This document shows, piece by piece, positions 57,146 through 64,000 of a stretch of DNA of 64,000 nucleotides. Every line of letters starts with the position of its first letter. The first letter of the stretch is position 1. The notes under the pieces were generated by a model, which worked only from the letters and a program-made list of their open reading frames with translations, had not been told where the DNA came from and ran no database searches. A program made the position numbers and the translations under genes. The DNA is from Tissierellia bacterium (GTDB taxonomy: Bacteria > Bacillota_A > Clostridia > Tissierellales > Peptoniphilaceae), in the NCBI GenBank assembly GCA_030537695.1, contig JAUNVJ010000001.1, positions 62,001 through 126,000 on the forward strand. Direction: 5' to 3'.

Positions 57146-57178
57146 AAATATTTCCTCCTAAATCATATCTCTAGCTTT

Positions 57179-57208
57179 ATTATACCAAGTTCTTTTCAAA
57201 AATGTAAA
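57179..57208 (-). promoter_or_regulatory. Promoter of efp
   Basis: Minus-strand TTTACA (57203-57208), 18 bases, extended -10 TGGTATAAT (TATAAT at 57179-57184), about 20 bases before AGGAGG. Confidence 0.6.
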
Positions 57209-57211
57209 TAT

Positions 57212-58168
57212 CTATTGAGATTTTGCATTTTTTATATGAAGTACTTCACTGATATAATAATTAGGCAAAATATCTTTAAATTCTCGTAAAGTCATAGGAT
57301 GATATTTCACCGGATTACATGGTTGATCGTATAAATTAATGACATATCCCATTATTTGAAAATTCCCTTGTAATCTGGCATTTTCTCCGATAAATAGGAC
57401 TGAGTCCAGTCTAGTTTTACCTCCTTCTGAATAAAGACCACCTTCTAAATGGATAAAATTATGTAAATAGACATCCGGGTCCAAAGTCACAGATCCGGTT
57501 TCTGTAATATATAGAAAATCACTATTTTCAATAGATTGAACTTTAACAGGTTTTTTTACGATCTGATCACCTTCTTCCATCTCATGTATTTCATACAAAA
57601 CTATTTCTTTATTCATAGGACCCATTCGATAATCTCCTTGAATGATAATGATATTTTTCCAAAAGTCTTTATAATACTCGCCGGAAAACTGAGATCTCAA
57701 TTCCAATACATCTTCTGCCTTCAAATCTTTTGTAGATATGATTCCTTGCTCTGAAAGATAACAAGGATGAATATATTGTATAATTCCGATCTTCGATGAA
57801 GTGATATCTTTGTACTGCACAGTTGCTTGAACTTGAGCTCGACCCCATTTAAATTTATTTTTTCCATGAACAGGTATCTTTTCCAATTGAATTGAAAAAG
57901 CATCAATACCATCGATTGAAACGGATAAAGGAATCGATCCTATATTTTTATGATCATCCAATTTTCGAAAAAGATCTTCCACTTGATCTTCCGCTAAAAA
58001 TATATTAAGCAGAGATTCTGCATAATATTGACTTTGTATATAGTCCAAACGATTTTTTTGAAGTTCTCCTCCTTGAAAAATTCTGCTTGAAATATAAAAA
58101 AGTGTCATACTTAAAAAAAGAATGATAAATATCGTTGTTAAAAAGATAAAACCTTTATTTTTTCTCAT
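57212..58168 (-). CDS. Large pilin-like protein (GspK/PilX-like tip pseudopilin)
   Basis: The 318-residue protein starts with a prepilin-type leader: MRKNKG, cleavage, FIFLTTIFIILFLSM. Position +5 is Thr instead of the usual Glu, and the following YYAESLL helix recalls the AE-containing helix of PilX and GspK. It is the largest of four consecutive pilin-like proteins, as GspK is in type II secretion. No function is known; a role at the tip of a pseudopilus is inference. ATG with GAGGA. It overlaps the J-like gene. Confidence 0.7.
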   Translation of the reverse strand: MRKNKGFIFLTTIFIILFLSMTLFYISSRIFQGGELQKNRLDYIQSQYYAESLLNIFLAEDQVEDLFRKLDDHKNIGSIPLSVSIDGIDAFSIQLEKIPVHGKNKFKWGRAQVQATVQYKDITSSKIGIIQYIHPCYLSEQGIISTKDLKAEDVLELRSQFSGEYYKDFWKNIIIIQGDYRMGPMNKEIVLYEIHEMEEGDQIVKKPVKVQSIENSDFLYITETGSVTLDPDVYLHNFIHLEGGLYSEGGKTRLDSVLFIGENARLQGNFQIMGYVINLYDQPCNPVKYHPMTLREFKDILPNYYISEVLHIKNAKSQ

Positions 58169-58676
58169 AGATCCTCGCTCTGATTCCTACATTTTGTTCT
58201 AAAATTGTCCCTTCTTTTTTTTGTATTTTAATATTGACATAATGTCCTTCCACCTTTCCTCGACAGCTTGCCACCTGTGACAATACACCATTGGATCCTT
58301 CCGTGCTTTCTATATGTGAAATTAAACGAGAATGGGAATAAGTCTTTCGCATCAGTTCCAGATCCTCGTTCACGGAATAATAGATGTATTTATATTTCGA
58401 TTCTACTGAATTAGGCTCTTGAACGAGAATCACCCCGATATCCGAGGATGGATGTATTATGATAAGATCCGCCGACTGTATTTCGTTTTTTATATAGTTA
58501 AGACAGTTGCGATCTTCAAAGATTAATTTGTGATAAATTTGGGAATGATGTAATGATTTTTGCGTCGCTCCCATAAGAGAAAATAAAAGGCTTAAAATCA
58601 CAATGCCAATACTCAATCCCAGTAGTAATTCAAGGAGCAAATAGCCCTTCTTTTTTGAGTATCGCTTCCAATTCAA
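58155..58676 (-). CDS. Pilin-like protein (GspJ/PilW/ComGF-like)
   Basis: A 173-residue protein with a canonical class III signal: KKKG, cleavage, YLLLELLLGLSIGIVIL, Glu at +5. A segment with conserved cysteine pattern follows (NCLNYIKNEI, ASCRGKVEG), fitting PilW/ComGF-type minor pilins. TTG start with AAGGAA close by. It lies between the I-like and K-like genes and overlaps both. Confidence 0.75.
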   Translation of the reverse strand: MNWKRYSKKKGYLLLELLLGLSIGIVILSLLFSLMGATQKSLHHSQIYHKLIFEDRNCLNYIKNEIQSADLIIIHPSSDIGVILVQEPNSVESKYKYIYYSVNEDLELMRKTYSHSRLISHIESTEGSNGVLSQVASCRGKVEGHYVNIKIQKKEGTILEQNVGIRARIYEKK

Positions 58677-59007
58677 TTTCCTTCCCTCTTTTCTTCTCTA
58701 TGACTTTTAACCGTATATACCTCAATCCATCTTCTATTTTTTCATCCACATGGTAAATATAATCAGGGTCGTCTCGAAAAGCGATCATGGCCTCATCTTC
58801 ATTCCCGTAGAAAACTCCGATAATTGCTTCCATTTTGTTTTCCCCAGCTAGAAGTAATTTTTCTTGAGATTTTAATATCTTATTTTGTTTCGTCATGGTG
58901 ATAAGTGCAGGCAATAAACTGATGACGATAATACTAATTAGAAAAAGACTCAGAAGAGAATCCATCATCATAAATGCCTCTTTCTTTCGCCTCATTATAT
59001 TTTTCAT
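58630..59007 (-). CDS. Pilin-like protein (GspI/PilV-like) with non-standard cleavage site
   Basis: The 125-residue protein has a hydrophobic N-terminus FMMMDSLLSLFLISIIVISLL preceded by RRKKEA. A type IV pilin signal is recognisable, but Ala replaces Gly at -1 and Asp replaces Glu at +5. A soluble part with few features follows. ATG at 59007 with GGGAG 11 bases upstream; ATG at 58995 is possible. It overlaps the H-like and J-like genes. Confidence 0.7.
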   Translation of the reverse strand: MKNIMRRKKEAFMMMDSLLSLFLISIIVISLLPALITMTKQNKILKSQEKLLLAGENKMEAIIGVFYGNEDEAMIAFRDDPDYIYHVDEKIEDGLRYIRLKVIEKKRGKEIELEAILKKEGLFAP

Positions 59008-59425
59008 AAAATTTGATTCTCCCTGTTACCGGTTGTAATGTAATTTTATATTTTTTCTTTTGAATTGTAAAAATAATAGATCCTGCTGTTTCTTTTGTCG
59101 GCTTGCCAAAGGAGTTAAATTCCACCTCCTCAAAGTTTGTGCGATCTGTCATCTCAATAAGAGGATGCCACAAAACTTCTTTGGAACGGTTATTCCAACG
59201 GCATATGTAACCTGCATTTGACACTTGAACGACAGTGTCTTTTTGATGAATTATGGCATTTTGTTTCGTCGATTCTAGATCCATGATAAACATTTTTAAT
59301 TGTTCTTTTGCTTCGATTTGATCCAGAATTTGAAATTTGATAGTCGGTAAAATAACCACAATACCGAATAGAGCTAGGACTAAAATCAATTCCAAAAGTG
59401 TAAAACCTTTAGTTCGTCGTTTCAT
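58934..59425 (-). CDS. Pilin-like protein (GspH/ComGD-like)
   Basis: The 163-residue protein has a textbook prepilin signal: KRRTKG, cleavage, FTLLELILVLALFGIV with Glu at +5. The rest is a beta-rich domain (ITLQPVTGRIKFYE). ATG with AAGGT. It starts within the end of the PilO/GspM-like gene and overlaps the I-like gene, so the four pilin genes form a tight unit. Confidence 0.8.
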   Translation of the reverse strand: MKRRTKGFTLLELILVLALFGIVVILPTIKFQILDQIEAKEQLKMFIMDLESTKQNAIIHQKDTVVQVSNAGYICRWNNRSKEVLWHPLIEMTDRTNFEEVEFNSFGKPTKETAGSIIFTIQKKKYKITLQPVTGRIKFYEKYNEAKERGIYDDGFSSESFSN

Positions 59426-60566
59426 AGAGACCTTCTAAAAAAAAGACATTTTCTTCTTGAAAAAACTTTGGTGCTTCATAACAAAATCCTTTGATCTTTT
59501 GATCCTTAGGAACAAAAAATACATTCCATTCTTCAGTTTGAATTTCTTCCAACAATGGATATTTTTGATCATTTTCTAACAGATAGAAAAACTCTCCTGT
59601 CATTTCCCTGGGAATATAGACCTTGATAGATCCATTTTCCATTATTTTCGGATAGTCAATGCGAAGAATATCGTTTTCGTTACTCTGATAATAGATAGCA
59701 GCAATGGAAGGATCTTTTTGTATAGTAGTAAAAGAATGATATCCTGAGATCTGAAGTTCTTCCCATGGAATTTTCTTCGCTGAATCCATATGTTCTACTT
59801 CAGTAGCAATATTTTTTTCAATGGATGGATATATGACATCTTGATTATGGGAAAGCACTCCATCACGGTGATCCGTCAAAGGCTTGGATGTCGATTTATT
59901 GATTTTTGAACTTTTCATTTCTATTACCTTCTTCTTTATTGGCGCTTTTTCTTTTGGAAGAGGCGCCTTGGGCGTTTTAGACTTCTGGTTCTGTTGGGGA
60001 AGCACTTTCGAATTTTGAACTTTCTGATCGTCTTTCGAAGTCTTTATTTTTTCATCGTCTAAATTTTTTATTGTCTCTTTTTCTTGAAAATACGCTTTTC
60101 GAATGTCGTTATATGAAATGTATTGAACTGGTTGGTACGCTTCCATATAGACATGAAAATCAGATTCCTGTTGACGCTTTAATCGTATTTTAGAGTATCC
60201 AAAGTTTTTTTGAAGAGATATTAAGTTCGTTAATTGGTCAATCGGTATCTGATAATTGATCTTTAAAAATTCCTTATCACTAGATTTGTCAAAAGAGATA
60301 TCTTCACGCTCTAAAGGAGTAGTATTTAAGAGATGTGTAATACTATTTTCAGAAAAATCTTCCATTCCCTCATAAGGTATTAATTTTTCCTGTTTTTCCG
60401 GAGTTTCATTATAGGATATCTTCAAATCATATATTTTATTTTGTTTATTTCGAAACAATATGATATATAAAAAAAATTCAATGAGTACAAATATAAAGAC
60501 AAGAAGCAAAATCTTTTCTCGCCTTGATAATTTTCGAAATAAAGGCTCCTTTTGTTTACTCATCAT
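59409..60566 (-). CDS. Single-span membrane protein, PilO/GspM-like position
   Basis: Not recognised with confidence. About 385 residues: a basic N-terminus, one membrane segment (about 22-40), a short coiled coil, a Lys/Pro/Ser/Gln-rich linker (about 170-230) and a C-terminal region with GYHSFTTIQKDPSIAAIYY. Topology and place directly before pilin genes resemble PilO or GspM assembly proteins, but no motif confirms it. ATG at 60566 with GAGG. Overlaps the SGNH and H-like genes. Confidence 0.6.
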   Translation of the reverse strand: MMSKQKEPLFRKLSRREKILLLVFIFVLIEFFLYIILFRNKQNKIYDLKISYNETPEKQEKLIPYEGMEDFSENSITHLLNTTPLEREDISFDKSSDKEFLKINYQIPIDQLTNLISLQKNFGYSKIRLKRQQESDFHVYMEAYQPVQYISYNDIRKAYFQEKETIKNLDDEKIKTSKDDQKVQNSKVLPQQNQKSKTPKAPLPKEKAPIKKKVIEMKSSKINKSTSKPLTDHRDGVLSHNQDVIYPSIEKNIATEVEHMDSAKKIPWEELQISGYHSFTTIQKDPSIAAIYYQSNENDILRIDYPKIMENGSIKVYIPREMTGEFFYLLENDQKYPLLEEIQTEEWNVFFVPKDQKIKGFCYEAPKFFQEENVFFLEGLYETTN

Positions 60567-61113
60567 AGACAATTTCCTCGATATATTTCTTTAAATAAGC
60601 TGCCATCTCTCGATGTAATCGTCGTGATGGATGAATGCCATCTAATAGCTCATTGCGATAAGAATCCTTAAAATGGTCATAGAAGCTCAAAATGTGAACT
60701 CTTGAGCTTGAAAACGATTTCAACTTCTCATTAAAAGCTTTCTGTTTTTTTATCGTAGATTGAAACGCCAAGGAACCACTCCAACCTTGTTCAATGGATT
60801 TTGAGGTAATTTTAATCGGACTGATAAGAATAAAATCCTTTACATATTTTTTTAATGTCTCCATTAGATTGAGAATCTCCTTCAAAACTTCATCGGGAGT
60901 TAGACCGATCAAAAAATCATTGATACCGATATGTATTACGCAAAGATCATAAACTTGATCGATCTCATTGGAAATTGATTTTAGATCCCCTATCGTCCCC
61001 CCGTTGATTCCCCTATTGTCAATGTCATAAGAATCATTTAGTTCATTGATAAAAGATGAACCTCCAACTAGATAACCTGTTAAAAAAGAGTCTCCTAAAG
61101 CTAAAATCTTCAT
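60556..61113 (-). CDS. SGNH/GDSL-family esterase or hydrolase
   Basis: SGNH hydrolases de-esterify lipids, polysaccharides or peptidoglycan. The 185-residue protein has all four blocks: ALGDSFLTGY (Ser about 9), a Gly-containing NRGINGGTIG, HIGINDFLIG (Asn), and DGIHPSRR (catalytic Asp-His). No signal peptide is seen, so it should be cytoplasmic. ATG with AGGAGG. It overlaps the PilO-like gene and rng. Confidence 0.85.
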   Translation of the reverse strand: MKILALGDSFLTGYLVGGSSFINELNDSYDIDNRGINGGTIGDLKSISNEIDQVYDLCVIHIGINDFLIGLTPDEVLKEILNLMETLKKYVKDFILISPIKITSKSIEQGWSGSLAFQSTIKKQKAFNEKLKSFSSSRVHILSFYDHFKDSYRNELLDGIHPSRRLHREMAAYLKKYIEEIVYDE

Positions 61114-62192
61114 AAATTCCTCCTTTTCTTATATATCAGTTTTGGCCCTTGATTAACTCGACTACATTCTAGCAAACCCAATTTAGTAAAACCATATATA
61201 TCCAGATGAACATTTTGTGCCCGTTGTAATTTCTTAATATCAATTAAAAATTTCTCACGATGGGATTTTTTCATTTTTAAAAAATCTATAATAATAATTC
61301 CCGATAAGTTTCGCAATTTAATTTGTCTTAAAATTTCTCTAGATGCTACAATATTTATTTGATAGGGGTCATTGGGGCTGTTGTTTTTTCCATTGACTGA
61401 AGCCGAATCCACATCTATGGCAGTTAATGCTTCCATTTCTTCAATAATGATATGGGATCCATTTGCCAATGGGATTATCTTCTCAAAAAGTGAAAGATAA
61501 TCTCTCCAAATTCCGGGATGATATTGTATGGAGAAGTCTCGTCGATACTCTACTGTTTCAAATTTTCTTTTAAAAGTAGGATCATTGGTGATCCAAGGTA
61601 TTACAGGATCTGATTTTAAATAATAATTCATTCGAGAATCAGGAGTATATAATAGTTTCGGCGTAGGTCTTTTTCCCAACTCTCTTCTCAAATTATTTGC
61701 TTTTTGCACATATAGTTTTAATTCCCTATTTAATTTTTCAGTAGAAACTGCAGCAGACCCTGTTCGAAATAAAATCCCACCAGAATATTTCTCTAAAATA
61801 TCTTTCGTTGCCACAATTAATTTTGAAATCTCTCTTTTTTGTAGTTTTCTTGAAAATTTTTTAAATCGGGAAAAAGGAAATAGGACAAAAAAAGGATGGC
61901 TTAAGGATATTTCAGAAGTCAAAACTGGACCTTTGCCTGGTCGTTGCTTTGTTATTTGAACGATTAGTTCATCTTTTTCGTGAAATACAGAGTGAAAATC
62001 CAGCTCTAAATATCCGTTTCGATCTTCTCCCAGATTAACAAAAGCAGCATTTAATGATGGATCGATATTCTCGATCCTTCCTCTGTAAATCCTGCCAATA
62101 TGCATTTTTTCATAATCAAATATTTCTTTCAATTCATTCTCGTAAAGTCCGCAAACTTTAAAATGATCATCTGTAAAATAAAAATCCTTCAT
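61110..62192 (-). CDS. rng: Ribonuclease G (short RNase E/G family)
   Basis: RNase G is an endonuclease in rRNA processing and mRNA decay. The 360-residue protein has an S1 domain (GRIYRGRIENIDPSLNAAFVNLGEDRNGYLEL), the 5' sensor region, and catalytic acids in TAIDVDSAS and IIIDFLKMK. The zinc-link CxxC and small domain of the ~490-residue E. coli form are missing; it ends soon after GFTKLGLLECSR. ATG with AGGAAAG, overlapping the MinD-like gene by 4 bases. Confidence 0.9.
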   Translation of the reverse strand: MKDFYFTDDHFKVCGLYENELKEIFDYEKMHIGRIYRGRIENIDPSLNAAFVNLGEDRNGYLELDFHSVFHEKDELIVQITKQRPGKGPVLTSEISLSHPFFVLFPFSRFKKFSRKLQKREISKLIVATKDILEKYSGGILFRTGSAAVSTEKLNRELKLYVQKANNLRRELGKRPTPKLLYTPDSRMNYYLKSDPVIPWITNDPTFKRKFETVEYRRDFSIQYHPGIWRDYLSLFEKIIPLANGSHIIIEEMEALTAIDVDSASVNGKNNSPNDPYQINIVASREILRQIKLRNLSGIIIIDFLKMKKSHREKFLIDIKKLQRAQNVHLDIYGFTKLGLLECSRVNQGPKLIYKKRRNL

Positions 62193-62911
62193 ACTTCTTT
62201 CCTAAATAAACGGTCGAATACAGTTTTCTTTTCCTTCATAATTTCTTCGATCTCAATAGGAGCACCTTGCAAAACATTTACAAGCTTTTGAATTCTCCTT
62301 TGATAGTCTCTATGCTCACTCAAATTGTCACTGACCCTATATTTTGGAATTTGAGAGATGATTTGGATATTGGGACGTAATATATTTTTCAATTCCGAGT
62401 TTTCCATTTGTAAAGTCTCCTCTAAAAAGGTAAACACCAAATGTTGAGGTTTCAAGATACGATTTTTAAAAAATAAAAATAGAATCTTATCCAAATTTCT
62501 AAGAGATAAATCTGTATCGGTGGATAAAATAATAAATTCATCACAAATATCTTTATAAAATTCCAAATAGGATTCTTCTTTCGGAATGTCTATCAAGATG
62601 AAATCATAGGGAAGGATTTTTAACCGTTGAAGTGTTTCTTCTTGGGAGAAATCTCTAAGGCTTTTCGTCTGACTAGCTGCCAATAAATGAAATTCTTCTT
62701 TTTTTATAATGCATTTTTCACTATCGACCCCTTTTACATAGTCATAAAAATCATATACCACCTTATTTTCCACAGAGCAAATGAGATCCAATTGCCGAAA
62801 GCCAAGATGGGAATCGATTGCCAGAGAGTTTTGAAGTTGACTTGCCACGGAGGCTAATAATGTGGTATTACCCAATCCTCCTTTTGCAGAAATAAAGCCA
62901 ATGATTTTCAT
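62189..62911 (-). CDS. MinD/ParA-like ATPase with altered Walker A
   Basis: The 240-residue protein has the MinD fold plan: FISAKGGLGNTTLLAS, IDSHLGFRQLDLIC and DFILIDIPKEESY. In the deviant Walker A the signature Lys 10 is kept, but Asn 15 stands where the P-loop Lys should be (KGGxGKTT). The C-terminus KTVFDRLFRKEV is an amphipathic helix like the MinD membrane anchor. It sits in the maf-radC-...-rng row where minD is usual, but no minC is present. It may not hydrolyse ATP. Confidence 0.8.
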   Translation of the reverse strand: MKIIGFISAKGGLGNTTLLASVASQLQNSLAIDSHLGFRQLDLICSVENKVVYDFYDYVKGVDSEKCIIKKEEFHLLAASQTKSLRDFSQEETLQRLKILPYDFILIDIPKEESYLEFYKDICDEFIILSTDTDLSLRNLDKILFLFFKNRILKPQHLVFTFLEETLQMENSELKNILRPNIQIISQIPKYRVSDNLSEHRDYQRRIQKLVNVLQGAPIEIEEIMKEKKTVFDRLFRKEV

Positions 62912-63627
62912 TGGAGCAGTTCCTCCTCCACAAAACTAAAATATGTATTGTCTCCAATAATAATATGATCGACAATGGGAATTCCGATAATTTCCGAGCA
63001 TTCTTTTAAACGTTTGGTCAATTGAATATCTTCAGTTGAAGGTTTGGGATCTCCACTGGGATGATTATGCAACAAAATAATACTATGGGCACCATCTTCA
63101 ATGGCCTGTTTAAAAACTTCACGGGGATGAACGACAGTCATGTTCACAGTTCCTTTGGATATCTCACGAATATATATAATTTCTTTTTTAGTGTTTAAAA
63201 TCACAATTCGAAAATGTTCTTTATCCAAGTACTTCATATCATTCATGACATAGTCAACTAATATATTTGGTGAGGTGATTTTTCTTTTTTTATGTATGGG
63301 ATACATGCTCATTCGCAAACCAAGAGTAATGGCAGCCAATATCATGGTAGCTTTGGCTTCACCGATTCCCTTTATCTTCATCAGGTTTTCGAGAGAAGCA
63401 TTTCTTAAAGCATACAATCCGTCTTCTTCGCCATCCCTTTTAAAAGAATAGAGAAGTTGCTTTGACAGATCGAGAGCACTTAAATTACGATGTCCCGTCC
63501 GTATTATTAAAGCTAACAGTTCCGCATTCGTTAAATATTCCGGTCCGTAGCAAATCATCTTTTCCTGTGGTCGTTCATGGACGGGAATATCTTTTATCAT
63601 AAACTTAAAATGTCTATCCTCCTTCAT
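62908..63627 (-). CDS. radC: DNA repair protein RadC (JAB-domain)
   Basis: The RadC family has a C-terminal JAB/MPN metalloprotease-like domain with LLHNHPSGDPKPS near 185; despite the name its repair function is not established. The N-terminal helix-hairpin-helix region (LENLMKIKGIGEAKATMILAAI) follows DIPVHERPQEKM. 239 residues. ATG at 63627 overlaps the maf stop (TGATG) with AGGAGG upstream. The maf-radC order is common in Firmicutes. Confidence 0.92.
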   Translation of the reverse strand: MKEDRHFKFMIKDIPVHERPQEKMICYGPEYLTNAELLALIIRTGHRNLSALDLSKQLLYSFKRDGEEDGLYALRNASLENLMKIKGIGEAKATMILAAITLGLRMSMYPIHKKRKITSPNILVDYVMNDMKYLDKEHFRIVILNTKKEIIYIREISKGTVNMTVVHPREVFKQAIEDGAHSIILLHNHPSGDPKPSTEDIQLTKRLKECSEIIGIPIVDHIIIGDNTYFSFVEEELLQ

Positions 63628-64000
63628 CACTTACCTCCTAGCAATGAAAAGTCAAAAAAACACTGGAAATTATCTGAGATTTTAGAAATCGGTAAACCGA
63701 CTACATTGTCATAATCTCCTTCAATCTTTTGAACAAGAAGAGCTCCATAATCTTGAATTCCGTAAGCACCGGCCTTTGATCGGTAAGAATCGGTATCCAA
63801 ATATTGTTTCAACATTTGAGATCCCACTTTTTTAAACCATACATTTGTAATTTCATAATCAATATATTTAATATTTTGATCCAATAAAAAAATACCATAA
63901 CCGGTAAGTACTTGATGATTTCTACCGGAAAGTTTTTGAATCATCGCAGCTGCATCTTCTCGATCTTCCGGTTTGCCTAGAATTTCTCCATCAATACTAA
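63627..64000 (-). CDS. maf: Maf-family nucleotide pyrophosphatase, C-terminal part (cut by window edge)
   Basis: The 5' part is outside the window. The visible stretch starts SIDGEILGKPEDREDAAAMI and continues KLSGRNHQVLTGYGIF, AYGIQDYGALLVQKIEGDYDNVVGLP, all characteristic of Maf pyrophosphatases of the YhdE type that hydrolyse dTTP, UTP or modified nucleotides. The stop codon overlaps the radC start. Confidence 0.9.
   Translation of the reverse strand, partial: SIDGEILGKPEDREDAAAMIQKLSGRNHQVLTGYGIFLLDQNIKYIDYEITNVWFKKVGSQMLKQYLDTDSYRSKAGAYGIQDYGALLVQKIEGDYDNVVGLPISKISDNFQCFFDFSLLGGK

Overview
The window is 64 kb of chromosomal housekeeping DNA from a low-GC, Gram-positive anaerobe of the class Clostridia. 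The best guess is the non-sporulating Tissierellia/Peptoniphilaceae side of that group. The evidence is the low-GC sequence, a C-family PolC, an IspH-S1 fusion, a rubrerythrin, a Cys-type L31, a CD1247-like protein, and clusters in the usual Clostridia order but without their usual cell-shape (mreBCD, minC) and sporulation neighbours (spoIVB/spo0A next to recN). The genus cannot be fixed from the sequence alone. No tRNA, rRNA, IS element, prophage or CRISPR array was seen. All genes except ogt, recX and a GIY-YIG gene lie on the minus strand.

Reading each block in transcription order (right to left): (a) 64000-57212 is a gapless run maf, radC, a MinD-like ATPase, RNase G, an SGNH esterase, a PilO/GspM-like protein and four pilin-like proteins whose order and sizes recall the GspH-I-J-K tip of type II secretion systems. 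(b) 57145-55777 holds efp, an acidic CD1247-like protein and a cold-shock protein. (c) 55444-42336 is a run of sixteen tightly packed genes: asp23, nusB, xseA, xseB, ispA, tlyA, recN, a Nudix hydrolase, punA, pdp, an M50 protease, scpA, scpB, rluB, mnmM and a BaiN-like flavoprotein. (d) 42238-38837 is cmk, plsC and ispH-rpsA. (e) 38722-34909 is a DUF5317-like membrane gene, cdaA, cdaR and guaB (c-di-AMP and GMP synthesis). (f) 34835-30971 is a two-component system with a lipoprotein and a small membrane protein of unknown function. (g) 30067-30949 (+) is recX and a GIY-YIG gene. (h) 29903-22224 is FHA, a SEDS protein, a class B PBP, ispD, ispF, fsa, glpX and rho. (i) ogt (+), rpmE, prmC, prfA and rubrerythrin follow. 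(j) 18442-7779 is rpsB, tsf, pyrH, frr, uppS, cdsA, rseP, ispG and polC. (k) 7668-180 is rimP, nusA, rnpM, infB, rbfA, nrnA, truB and ribF, and the 5' end of rpsO is at the left edge.

Together these genes cover translation and transcription elongation, isoprenoid (MEP: ispD, F, G, H; dxr is missing from its usual place), undecaprenyl and phospholipid synthesis, chromosome condensation and repair, and envelope growth. Transcription is well marked: several near-consensus sigma-A promoters with a 17-bp spacer and many intrinsic terminators are visible. Several strong hairpins lie inside operons or between a promoter and its first gene (rimP, cmk, tsf, uppS, prmC), which suggests attenuation or partial termination. 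The least familiar parts are the pseudopilin cassette, the MinD-like protein lacking the P-loop lysine, the two-component/lipoprotein/membrane-protein unit, and a XseA with an over-long coiled-coil region. The only stretch over 300 bases without a gene is 55445-55776.
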